Below are positions 1-7,645 of a stretch of 10,818 nucleotides of DNA, in pieces. The notes beneath the pieces are model-generated. The model did not search any database, was not told the DNA's origin, and worked only from the letters and a program-made list of their open reading frames with translations. Both the position numbers and the translations under genes were made by a program. The DNA is taken from positions 1-10,818 of the forward strand of contig UQVI01000053.1 of assembly GCA_900544515.1 (NCBI GenBank). Direction: 5' to 3'. Every line of letters starts with the position of its first letter. Within the stretch, counting starts at the first letter, position 1. This DNA is from an uncultured Oscillospiraceae bacterium (lineage in GTDB: Bacteria; Bacillota; Clostridia; Oscillospirales; Acutalibacteraceae).

Positions 1-48
1 TCTACACTCGACTAGTCGTCGGCAGCGTCAGATGTGTATAAGAGACAG
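1..48 (+). other. Untrimmed Nextera i5-side sequencing adapter
   Basis: This is not genomic DNA. It reads as the end of the Illumina P5 primer (TCTACAC, 1-7), an 8-base i5 index (TCGACTAG, 8-15, which I recall as Nextera XT S513), the read-1 primer part (16-29) and the 19-base Tn5 mosaic end (30-48, ending AGAGACAG). Genomic sequence starts at 49. Any reading frame that enters this segment is artificial, so the first gene is truncated by the library and not by biology. Confidence 0.98.
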
Positions 49-386
49 GTATAGGCATTATTGATGCAAGGCGTATATTCGGTATGGGTGCTGTTAAGCC
101 CAGCGAAAAGATTGATATGGTTATTCAGCTTGAGGCTTGGGATTCAACAAAGGCGTATGACAGACTCGGACTGGATAATGAATATGCCAATATCCTTGAT
201 GTAAGAGTTCCGGCTATTACAGTTCCGATTACTCCGGGACGTAATCTGGCCGTTATTGTTGAAACAGCGGCGATGAATAACCGCCAGAAAAAAATGGGAT
301 ATAATGCGGCAAAGGATCTTATGATAAGTCTTGGTATGGAAGAAATGCAGCCGCAGGATATAGAAGTAGACGTTTGGCAAAGCTAA
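49..386 (+). CDS. hprK: HPr kinase/phosphorylase, C-terminal part (5' truncated)
   Basis: HprK phosphorylates HPr of the sugar phosphotransferase system on a regulatory serine and also removes that phosphate, coupling glycolytic status to carbon catabolite repression in Gram-positive bacteria. Only about the last 112 residues are present. The frame is open from the adapter junction (reading GIGIIDARRIFGMGAV) and ends at TAA 384-386. The segments GIGII, VIQLEAWD, YDRLGLD, the PITPGRNLAVIVE stretch and MNNRQKKMGYNAA match the C-terminal part of the catalytic domain of HprK as I know the family. The N-terminal DRTGG domain and the Walker A loop would lie upstream, outside the window. The Met at 84 is internal and not a start. 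It is followed 17 bases later by glcK, apparently in the same operon. Confidence 0.93.
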
Positions 387-403
387 AGAGGAGGAAATAA
401 GTT

Positions 404-1357
404 ATGTATAGTATTGGTATTGATCTCGGAGGAACAAACATTGTTTCATCTGTTGTAAATGATAAGTATGAGATTGTTGCAACCTCAAAGACAGCAACAA
501 ACAGCCCAAGAAGTGCTGAGGAAATTTTTGATGATATTGCAAAGGTATCATTTGAGGCTGTTGAAAAAGCAGGTATCACAATGAAGGATATTGATTCAGT
601 AGGACTTGGTACTCCGGGTACTGTAAACGGTGACGGCATTATTGAGTTTGCAAATAATCTTGTTTTCAATAATGTTCCTGCAAAACAGATGCTGATTGAC
701 AGATTAGGAATTGAAAGAGTTTATATTGAAAATGATGCAAACTGTGCAGCACTTGGAGAGGCTTATGCCGGGGTAGGCAATGGTGCAAAGGATTTTGTGG
801 CTGTTACTCTTGGAACCGGTGTAGGTTCAGGAATTATAGTTGATGGCAAGATTGTAAATGGTGTAAACTTCGCAGGCGGTGAATGCGGGCATATGGTAAT
901 AAATGTTGACGGAGAGCAGTGCACCTGTGGACGTAAGGGATGCTGGGAGGCTTATGCATCAGCTACAGCACTTATCAGACAGACAAAAGAAGCTATGGAA
1001 GAGAATCCTGATTCTGTTATGCATCAGCTTGCGGCTGAAGAGGGCAAGGTTTCAGGCAGAACAGCCTTTGATGCAATGCGTAAGGGCGATATTGCAGGTA
1101 TTAAGGTTGTTGACCAGTATGTAAAATACGTTGCCTGCGGACTTATCAATCTTGTCAATGCATTGCAGCCTGAGGTGATCTGTGTCGGCGGTGGTATCTG
1201 CAATGAGGGTGAAACGCTTATGAAGCCGCTTCGTAAATATATTGAGGCTGAAAGATATTCAATTTACAGTAAAATTCAGACTAAGATTGTTAAAGCACAG
1301 CTGGGCAATGATGCAGGTGTAATCGGTGCAGCAATTCTTGGTAAGGTGAAAGACTGA
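404..1357 (+). CDS. glcK: ROK-family glucokinase
   Basis: Cytoplasmic kinase expected to convert glucose to glucose-6-phosphate with ATP. The 317-residue product has the full ROK layout: N-terminal phosphate-binding motif DLGGTN (7-12), GTPG (69-72), END with the presumed catalytic base Asp111, the second phosphate loop LGTGVGSG (136-143), ECGH (160-163, His163), the zinc motif CTCGRKGCWE with Cys173, Cys175 and Cys180, and GGGI near 262-265. The zinc motif and the lack of an N-terminal helix-turn-helix make it a sugar kinase and not a ROK repressor. The start is supported by GAGGAGG (388-394), nine bases before ATG. It lies 17 bases after hprK and 13 before murB. Glucose is inferred as substrate from family resemblance and context; another hexose or an N-acetyl amino sugar is possible. 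Confidence 0.92.
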   Translation: MYSIGIDLGGTNIVSSVVNDKYEIVATSKTATNSPRSAEEIFDDIAKVSFEAVEKAGITMKDIDSVGLGTPGTVNGDGIIEFANNLVFNNVPAKQMLIDRLGIERVYIENDANCAALGEAYAGVGNGAKDFVAVTLGTGVGSGIIVDGKIVNGVNFAGGECGHMVINVDGEQCTCGRKGCWEAYASATALIRQTKEAMEENPDSVMHQLAAEEGKVSGRTAFDAMRKGDIAGIKVVDQYVKYVACGLINLVNALQPEVICVGGGICNEGETLMKPLRKYIEAERYSIYSKIQTKIVKAQLGNDAGVIGAAILGKVKD

Positions 1358-1370
1358 TTGGTGATTTTAT

Positions 1371-2270
1371 TTGACAGAATTAATTGAACTTTGTAAAAAA
1401 ATAAATTGTGAATATGTGCAGAATGAACCGATGTCCAGGCATACCACTTTTAAAATTGGCGGTAATGCAGCACTTATTGTTTATCCGGAAAATGAAAATC
1501 AAATAAGTGAGATCGTAAAAACTGCAAAAAAAGCAGGTATAAGATTAATTGCTATCGGCAATGGATCAAATCTGCTGGTGGATGATGAGGGTATTGATGC
1601 CTGTGTTATGGTGCTTGATGAGCATTTTTCTGAGATAAGACTCATAGATGATGAAACGATTTATGCGAGTGCCGGTGCAATGCTGATTAAGGTTTGTAGA
1701 TTTGCATATGAAAATGGACTTTCCGGACTCGAATTTGCATACGGAATTCCAGGCAGCTGTGGCGGCGGTGCCTTCATGAATGCAGGTGCATACGGCGGCG
1801 AAATGAAGGACGTGCTTGTTAAGTGCAGTCATATTGATAAGGACGGAAATATCGGCTGTCTTGAAAACGATGATTTGAAGCTGTCTTACCGCCATTCGGC
1901 ATATTATGACAATGACTGTATTATTACAGGCTTGTATCTTAAGCTGAAAAAGGGAGACAAGGCTGAAATTAAGGAAAAGATGGATGATCTTATTTCACGC
2001 AGAAGGGATAAGCAGCCTCTTGAATATCCGTCAGCAGGATCAACTTTCAAAAGACCCGAAGGATATTTTGCAGGTGCACTGATTGATGAGTGCGGTCTGA
2101 GAGGAAAAAGAGTAGGCGGTGCACAGGTAAGTGAGAAGCATTGTGGTTTTGTTATTAATCAGGGCGGTGCTACCTGCAAGGATGTTTTGGAATTATGCAA
2201 AATATGCAGTGATACTGTGTATGAAAAAAAAGGCGTAAAGCTTGAAATGGAAATAAGAGTTACTAAGTAA
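1371..2270 (+). CDS. murB: UDP-N-acetylenolpyruvoylglucosamine reductase
   Basis: FAD-dependent reductase that uses NADPH to turn UDP-GlcNAc-enolpyruvate into UDP-MurNAc, the second step of cytoplasmic peptidoglycan precursor synthesis. At 299 residues the length is normal for the shorter Gram-positive type. Visible motifs are SRHTTFKIGG (22-31), the FAD-binding GNGSNLLV (63-70), YGIPGSCGGG and MNAGAYGGEM (124-145), YRHS with Arg174, GSTF with Ser224 as the likely proton-donating serine, GLRGKRVGGAQVS (242-254) and the final LEMEIRV with Glu294. The start is TTG, which places GGTGA (1360-1364) six bases upstream; no in-frame ATG fits the conserved N-terminus. It sits in the cluster 13 bases after glcK. 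Confidence 0.95.
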   Translation: MTELIELCKKINCEYVQNEPMSRHTTFKIGGNAALIVYPENENQISEIVKTAKKAGIRLIAIGNGSNLLVDDEGIDACVMVLDEHFSEIRLIDDETIYASAGAMLIKVCRFAYENGLSGLEFAYGIPGSCGGGAFMNAGAYGGEMKDVLVKCSHIDKDGNIGCLENDDLKLSYRHSAYYDNDCIITGLYLKLKKGDKAEIKEKMDDLISRRRDKQPLEYPSAGSTFKRPEGYFAGALIDECGLRGKRVGGAQVSEKHCGFVINQGGATCKDVLELCKICSDTVYEKKGVKLEMEIRVTK

Positions 2271-2276
2271 AAGAAT

Positions 2277-2282
2277 GAGGTG
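2277..2282 (+). promoter_or_regulatory. Ribosome binding site that decides the rapZ start
   Basis: GAGGTG begins seven bases after the murB stop. An in-frame GTG at 2280 overlaps it and so cannot use it, whereas the TTG at 2289 has a spacing of six to eight bases. This favours TTG 2289 as the rapZ start, giving MEKELVVLTGVSGAGKS, the usual RapZ N-terminus. Confidence 0.6.
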
Positions 2283-2288
2283 TGGATT

Positions 2289-3152
2289 TTGGAAAAAGAA
2301 TTGGTTGTACTTACAGGTGTAAGCGGAGCAGGTAAATCAACTGCTATGAAATTTTTGGAAGACATTGGTTTTTATTGTATTGATAATATGCCTCCTGAAC
2401 TTATGGCTACATTTGTAAGCCTTCTTTCAAACGGGGAGGAGTATCCAAAAGTTGCAATAGTAACTGATGTACGGTCAAATTATGTTTTTCAAAATCTGAT
2501 TGAAAGTCTTAATGAAATAGAGGATTATGGCTACATTATAAAGGTTATTTATCTTGATGTTAATGATAAGGAAGCACTTAAGCGCTATAAGTTAACACGA
2601 AGAAAGCATCCTTTTGCCGATAAATTTAACGGCAGTATTTCACAGGCTGTTTCTTATGAAAAGGAAATACTATCTTCACTCAGAGGACGTGCAGATCATG
2701 TGATTGATACATCGGATTTGGATGCTGTTAAGCTGCGTGAAAGACTTACTCAGATACTGCTCGGCAATGACAGTGAGATTATGAATATTCATTGTATGTC
2801 CTTCGGCTTTAAGCATGGTATTCCGTCTGAGGCTGATTTTGTAATTGATGTACGCTGCCTCCCTAATCCGTACTGGGTTGATTCTTTGAGAAATAAGACA
2901 GGTCTTGATAAGGAAGTAAAGGATTATGTATTTTCCTTTAATGAGTCAACAGAGCTTTTGAACAAACTGATCAGTCTGCTGGACTTCCTTAATCCGCTTT
3001 ACATAAAAGAGGGAAAAAGCCAGATTGTTGTTGCTATTGGATGTACAGGCGGTAATCACAGAAGTGTGGCTATTGCCGAAGCGCTGAAGGAGCATTTTTC
3101 AAAAAAATGGGACAATGTTTCTGCGAATCACAGAGATATTGATAGAAAATAA
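2289..3152 (+). CDS. rapZ: RapZ/YvcJ-family nucleotide-binding regulator
   Basis: RapZ proteins bind nucleotides through an N-terminal P-loop kinase-like domain and signals or RNA through a C-terminal domain. In Escherichia coli RapZ controls glucosamine-6-phosphate synthase through small RNAs; the Gram-positive homologue YvcJ has nucleotidase activity and a less clear role. This 287-residue protein shows Walker A GVSGAGKS (10-17), FYCIDNMPPEL (28-38), TRRKHP (103-108), the SFGFKHGIP stretch (171-179) opening the C-terminal domain, and GCTGGNHRSV (251-260), the conserved loop of that domain, followed by a basic tail HRDIDRK. The TTG start is chosen over GTG 2280 because of the ribosome site. 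Its neighbour murB fits an envelope-precursor theme. Unlike the usual Firmicutes order, whiA follows directly with no yvcK between. Confidence 0.93.
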   Translation: MEKELVVLTGVSGAGKSTAMKFLEDIGFYCIDNMPPELMATFVSLLSNGEEYPKVAIVTDVRSNYVFQNLIESLNEIEDYGYIIKVIYLDVNDKEALKRYKLTRRKHPFADKFNGSISQAVSYEKEILSSLRGRADHVIDTSDLDAVKLRERLTQILLGNDSEIMNIHCMSFGFKHGIPSEADFVIDVRCLPNPYWVDSLRNKTGLDKEVKDYVFSFNESTELLNKLISLLDFLNPLYIKEGKSQIVVAIGCTGGNHRSVAIAEALKEHFSKKWDNVSANHRDIDRK

Positions 3153-3172
3153 TTTAATTAAGAGTAGGTAAA

Positions 3173-4063
3173 ATGTCATTTTCGCAGGATGTAAAAAACG
3201 AACTTCTTCAAATTGAATATGAGAACAGCTGCTGCGAAAAGGCACTGCTTTACGGTCTTCTTATTTTCGGCAAAAGCTTTTCATTTTACGGAATCAGTAT
3301 GCAGACTGAAAATGAGGATGTTGCACAGCTTTATAAAAAATTAATTAAAAAGTATTGCAATGTTAAATGTGATATAAATGTTTCACCAAAGGGACGGAGC
3401 TTTTCCATTAATATTGAGGATGAAAGCAGCTGCGATAAAATTCTCGGTGCCTTTGGACACAATGACAGAGGCAGCCTGAAAATAAATCATGCGAATTTTG
3501 ACTGCCAGTCCTGTACAAATGCGTTTCTTGCAGGTGCATTTTTGTCCTGCGGTACTGTGTCAGACCCCAAAAAGGATTATCATCTGGAATTCACAGTGCC
3601 TTTTATGAACCTTTCGAAAAGCCTTGTAACTTTTCTGGAGGAGACGGAGCTGTCTCCAAAGCTTTCAAACAGAAAGGGATATAATATAGTATATTTCAAA
3701 GGCAGCGGTGCGATTGAGGATTGCCTTTATCTTATGGGTGCATCATCGGCTATGTTTGAAATGATGAATATTGAAATTGTTAAGGATTTCAGAAATAAGG
3801 CAAACCGAACAGCCAACTGTGAAACTGCAAATATTGAAAAAACAGTTAAGGCAAGCTATGCTCATATTGAGGCGATAGAAAGGATAGAAAGCACAAAAGG
3901 ACTTGATTATTTAAAAAAGGATCTTAAGGAAATGGCAATTCTGAGACGTGATAATCCCGAATTATCACTTGCTGAATTGTCAAAGCTCAGCGGTATGTCC
4001 CGTTCCGGTGTTAATCACAGACTCAGGCGTATTGTTGAAATTGCGGACAGTATTAATCATTAA
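3173..4063 (+). CDS. whiA: WhiA-family DNA-binding protein
   Basis: WhiA proteins pair an N-terminal domain related to LAGLIDADG homing endonucleases, without nuclease activity, with a C-terminal helix-turn-helix. In actinomycetes WhiA is a sporulation transcription factor; in Bacillus it affects cell division and chromosome segregation. The 296-residue product begins MSFSQDVKNELL, as is typical, shows the LAGLIDADG-like LAGAFLSCG (119-127), and ends in a helix-turn-helix region, LSLAELSKLSGMSRSGVNHR (264-283). The length is slightly shorter than many relatives of about 310-320 residues. The ribosome site is modest (AGTAGG, 3163-3168, four bases before ATG). It lies 20 bases after rapZ and 14 before dnaE. 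Confidence 0.94.
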   Translation: MSFSQDVKNELLQIEYENSCCEKALLYGLLIFGKSFSFYGISMQTENEDVAQLYKKLIKKYCNVKCDINVSPKGRSFSINIEDESSCDKILGAFGHNDRGSLKINHANFDCQSCTNAFLAGAFLSCGTVSDPKKDYHLEFTVPFMNLSKSLVTFLEETELSPKLSNRKGYNIVYFKGSGAIEDCLYLMGASSAMFEMMNIEIVKDFRNKANRTANCETANIEKTVKASYAHIEAIERIESTKGLDYLKKDLKEMAILRRDNPELSLAELSKLSGMSRSGVNHRLRRIVEIADSINH

Positions 4064-4077
4064 AGGAAGAAAATCAT

Positions 4078-7000
4078 ATGTTTACTCATTTGCACACACA
4101 TACAGAATTTTCTCTGCTTGACGGTGCCTGCCGTATTGAGCAGCTGGTCAGCCGTGCAAAGAGTCTTGGAATGCAGTCTCTTGCTATTACGGATCACGGT
4201 AATATGTACGGGGCTGTTGATTTTTATAAGGCGTGTAAAAAAGAGAAAATCAAACCGATTATCGGCTGTGAGGTTTATGTTGCAGCACGTACACGCTTTG
4301 ATAAGGATAAGGTGCTTGATAAGGAGTATAACCATTTAATCCTTTTGTGTAAAAATGAAGCTGGCTATAAAAATCTTATAAATATGGTGTCAAAGGCTTT
4401 TACAGAGGGCTTTTATTTCAAACCGAGAATTGACCATGATTTGCTGGAAAAGTACAGCGAGGGTCTTATCTGCTTGTCTGCCTGTCTTGCAGGTGAAATA
4501 CCGCAGGCAATTTTACAGAAGGATTATGAAAAGGCAAAGCGTACTGCTTTATGGTACCGTGATGTATTCGGTGAGGGGAACTATTATCTTGAGCTGCAGA
4601 ATCACGGACTGCCTGAACAGCTTTCTGTTAACGAGGGAGTTAAGCGTATTGCAAGGGAAACAGGTATTCCTCTTGTTGCCACAAATGATATTCATTATAT
4701 TGAGCAAGCGGATGCTAAAATTCAGCAGGTACTTATTTGTATTGCAACAAACCACGTTATCGGTGATGATACCGGACTTGAATTCCACTCCAATGAGTTC
4801 TATCTCAAGAGTGAGGAGGAAATGAGAGAGCTGTTTTCCGATGTTCCTGAAGCCATTGACAATACACAGATTATTGCAGAGCAATGTAATTTTGATTTTG
4901 AATTCGGCACAACAAAACTCCCATACTATGAAACCCCTGATAATATGAATCATTTTGAGTATTTTAAAATGCTCTGTATGCAGGGAATGAAAAAACGGTA
5001 TGGCGAAAATCCGCCGAAGGAATACTACGACAGGCTTGAATATGAGCTTGATACAGTGGAACAAATGGGTTATACCGACTACTATCTGATCGTGGCAGAC
5101 TTCGTATCCTTTGCGAAAAGCAAGGATATTCCTGTCGGACCGGGCAGAGGCTCAGGTGCAGGCTCCATTGCGGCATACTGTATGGGAATAACCGATCTTG
5201 ACCCAATGAAATATAATCTTCTCTTTGAACGATTTCTCAATCCTGAGCGTGTTTCCATGCCGGATTTTGATATCGACTTCTGCTATGAGAGAAGAGGAGA
5301 AGTAATAGATTATGTAACCGGAAAATACGGTGCTGACCACGTGGCACAGATTGTCACCTTTGGTACACTTGCCACACGTGCGGCAATACGCGATGTGGGC
5401 AGGGCAATGGGTATGCCGTATGCTGCTGTTGATGCAGTAGCTAAGCTTGTGCCCAATGATTTTCATATTACCATTGACCAGGCTGTTAAAAAGTCTAAGG
5501 AGCTGTCTGACCTTATGCGTGAAAATCAGCAGGTCAATGAGCTGATTGAAACTGCAAGAAAGGTTGAGGGTATGCCGAGAAATACCTCAACGCACGCAGC
5601 AGGTGTAGTAATTACGCACGACCCTGTGTCAGCCTATGTGCCTCTGGCTACGAATGACGGCGCGCCTGTTACGCAGTATATTATGACTACGCTTGAGGAG
5701 CTTGGGCTGCTCAAAATGGACTTTCTCGGTCTTAGAACACTGACCGTTATCGACGATGCCTCAAAGGCAGCAGGCATTGATATTGACGCAGTTTCAATCA
5801 ATGATTCTGATGTTTATAAATTATTTGCAAGAGGGCAGACGGAGGGTATTTTCCAGTTTGAATCCTCAGGCATGAAGCAGATGCTGACGAATCTTAGACC
5901 GACAGCACTGGAGGATTTAATCGCTGCCACATCTCTTTATAGACCAGGACCTGCAAAACAGATTGATACCTTTGTGGAGAATTCACACAATCCTGAAAAG
6001 GTAAGATATATCACCGATAAGCTGAAACCGATACTTGAAAATACCTACGGTTGTATGGTTTATCAGGAACAGGTAATGCAGATTTTTCGCGAGCTTGCAG
6101 GCTATTCCTATGGACGAGCTGATATTGTTCGCCGTGCAATGAGCAAGAAAAAAATTGCGGTTATGGAGCAGGAGAGGGGAACGTTTATTGCAGGCTGTGA
6201 GAAGAATGGCATAGATAAATCAGCTGCAAACGCAATTTTTGACCAGATGGCTGATTTTGCAAAATATGCTTTCAATAAATCCCATGCGGCTTGTTATGCA
6301 CTTGTTGCTTACAGAACAGCATATCTTAAATGCCATTATCCAGCTCAGTTTATGGCGGCACTTATGACATCGGTGCTTGATCAGTCAAATAAAATTGCAC
6401 GCTATACTGCCGAGTGCAAGCGTATCGGCCTGAGACTCGGACCGCCTGATATCAATTCTTCAATGAAAGGCTTTACTGCTAACGGAAGAGTTATCAATTA
6501 CGGACTTCTTGGTATAAAGAATGTCGGCTCTGATTTTATAGATGATATCGTTGAGGAACGTAAAAACGGCAGATTCATTGATTTAATGGATTTCTGCAAA
6601 CGTATGCAGGAGGGGCATTTTAATCGACGTGCGGTTGAAAGTCTTATCCGCTGCGGTGCAATGGACTGTTTTGACGGCAACAGACGTCAGATGCTCCAGG
6701 CTCTGCCTTCTCTCATCACGAATCTTGAAAATTACAGACAGAGCACACGCTACGGACAGGTTGGATTTTTTGACTTGGGGCAGGGGGACATCATGTCACT
6801 GGATTTTGAATTGCCTGATGTATCTGAATTCCCTAAGACAGAGCTCCTTAAAATGGAAAAGGAAATGACAGGTCTGTATCTTTCAGGTCATCCTATGGAT
6901 AAATATGCCGATATCTGCAGGAATTCAGGCTATGCCTATACAATTGACCTGATTGAGGCCGAAAAAGATACGATGTCTAAATATAAGGACAAGAGTGTGG

Positions 7001-7512
7001 TAAAGCTCTGCGGTATCATTACCCATGTTACACTTAAGCAGACAAGAAACGGCGGTACAATGGCGTTTGTGACTGCTGAGGATTTGTATGGTTCGATTGA
7101 AATTATTGTTTTTCCTAAGACTCTTGAAAAATATTCAGAGCTTATTTATGAAACAAGTGTTATAAGCGTTGTCGGCAATCTTTCTTTAGAAGAGCAGAAG
7201 GATGCGAAAATACTGGCTTCGGAAATATCCCTTCCGCCGTCAGGCAGTAATATTGCAGCTGAAAATGCACCTGTAAAGAAAAAAAGAAAGCTTGGTCTTT
7301 TCCTGAGATTTCAGAATGAACAGGACGATAATATAAGGCTTGCCAAAAGAGTAACAACGATTTTCGACGGAACAATTCCGCTTTATTTTTACTATATTGA
7401 TAGTGGCAGATATGAGCTTCAATCGAGAAGTGATTTTGTTGAGGTTAATGAAACTGAACTCAGAGAGCTCAGAAGAATACTCGGTGATGAAAATGTTGTA
7501 TATGTTGGATAA
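4078..7512 (+). CDS. dnaE: DNA polymerase III alpha subunit (DnaE, PHP type)
   Basis: Replicative C-family DNA polymerase subunit. The 1144 residues follow the DnaE1 order: N-terminal PHP domain (1 to about 270) starting THLHTHTEFSLLDG; palm with PGRGSGAGS (355-363) and PDFDID (395-400), giving catalytic Asp396 and Asp398, and MDFLGLRTLT with the third Asp548; fingers including SLYRPGP (619-625) and KSHAACYALVAYRTAYLK (734-751); helix-hairpin-helix region (about 800-870); a probable beta-clamp peptide QVGFF (894-898); an OB fold (about 970-1055); and a small C-terminal domain. No PolC-type exonuclease insertion and no intein are present. The PHP metal-ligand residues look intact (HLHTH 4-8, TDHGN 38-42, E65, H86, D204, H206), unlike in E. 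coli. AAGGAAG (4063-4069) precedes ATG. It is the last gene of the tight cluster, 14 bases after whiA. Confidence 0.96.
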   Translation: MFTHLHTHTEFSLLDGACRIEQLVSRAKSLGMQSLAITDHGNMYGAVDFYKACKKEKIKPIIGCEVYVAARTRFDKDKVLDKEYNHLILLCKNEAGYKNLINMVSKAFTEGFYFKPRIDHDLLEKYSEGLICLSACLAGEIPQAILQKDYEKAKRTALWYRDVFGEGNYYLELQNHGLPEQLSVNEGVKRIARETGIPLVATNDIHYIEQADAKIQQVLICIATNHVIGDDTGLEFHSNEFYLKSEEEMRELFSDVPEAIDNTQIIAEQCNFDFEFGTTKLPYYETPDNMNHFEYFKMLCMQGMKKRYGENPPKEYYDRLEYELDTVEQMGYTDYYLIVADFVSFAKSKDIPVGPGRGSGAGSIAAYCMGITDLDPMKYNLLFERFLNPERVSMPDFDIDFCYERRGEVIDYVTGKYGADHVAQIVTFGTLATRAAIRDVGRAMGMPYAAVDAVAKLVPNDFHITIDQAVKKSKELSDLMRENQQVNELIETARKVEGMPRNTSTHAAGVVITHDPVSAYVPLATNDGAPVTQYIMTTLEELGLLKMDFLGLRTLTVIDDASKAAGIDIDAVSINDSDVYKLFARGQTEGIFQFESSGMKQMLTNLRPTALEDLIAATSLYRPGPAKQIDTFVENSHNPEKVRYITDKLKPILENTYGCMVYQEQVMQIFRELAGYSYGRADIVRRAMSKKKIAVMEQERGTFIAGCEKNGIDKSAANAIFDQMADFAKYAFNKSHAACYALVAYRTAYLKCHYPAQFMAALMTSVLDQSNKIARYTAECKRIGLRLGPPDINSSMKGFTANGRVINYGLLGIKNVGSDFIDDIVEERKNGRFIDLMDFCKRMQEGHFNRRAVESLIRCGAMDCFDGNRRQMLQALPSLITNLENYRQSTRYGQVGFFDLGQGDIMSLDFELPDVSEFPKTELLKMEKEMTGLYLSGHPMDKYADICRNSGYAYTIDLIEAEKDTMSKYKDKSVVKLCGIITHVTLKQTRNGGTMAFVTAEDLYGSIEIIVFPKTLEKYSELIYETSVISVVGNLSLEEQKDAKILASEISLPPSGSNIAAENAPVKKKRKLGLFLRFQNEQDDNIRLAKRVTTIFDGTIPLYFYYIDSGRYELQSRSDFVEVNETELRELRRILGDENVVYVG

Positions 7513-7571
7513 ACAGTAATCATTATTTTTTATTAACAATGTATAATATGTGAGCAATGAAAAGACAAGAC

Positions 7572-7600
7572 TTGACTTTTTAGCTCAGTAATATTAAAAT
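7572..7600 (+). promoter_or_regulatory. Sigma-A-type promoter of pfkA
   Basis: The -35 box TTGACT (7572-7577) and -10 box TAAAAT (7595-7600) each match five of six consensus bases and have the ideal 17-base spacer. Transcription would start near 7607, giving a leader of about 39 bases. It lies in the 133-base gap after dnaE, the first gap long enough for a promoter. No convincing intrinsic terminator is seen between dnaE and this promoter, so read-through from the upstream cluster is possible. Confidence 0.7.
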
Positions 7601-7630
7601 ATAATGTATTGTGTTATCATTTTTAGGTAT

Positions 7631-7636
7631 AGGAGG
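7631..7636 (+). promoter_or_regulatory. Ribosome binding site deciding the pfkA start
   Basis: A perfect AGGAGG lies nine bases before ATG 7646. An upstream in-frame ATG at 7604 would start at or before the predicted transcription start, has no ribosome site and would add 14 residues absent from PfkA proteins, so it is rejected. Confidence 0.85.
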
Positions 7637-7645
7637 ATACTAATT

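Noticed and set aside
30..48. Tn5 mosaic end as a natural transposon terminus
   Set aside because: It is joined to index and primer sequence, so it comes from library tagmentation.
7548..7563. Partial cre-like (CcpA) site upstream of pfkA
   Set aside because: Only the left half (ATGTGAGC) fits; the right half has several mismatches.
7604..7645. Upstream in-frame ATG that would lengthen PfkA by 14 residues
   Set aside because: It overlaps the predicted transcription start, has no ribosome site and adds residues not found in PfkA; AGGAGG and the conserved N-terminus fix ATG 7646.
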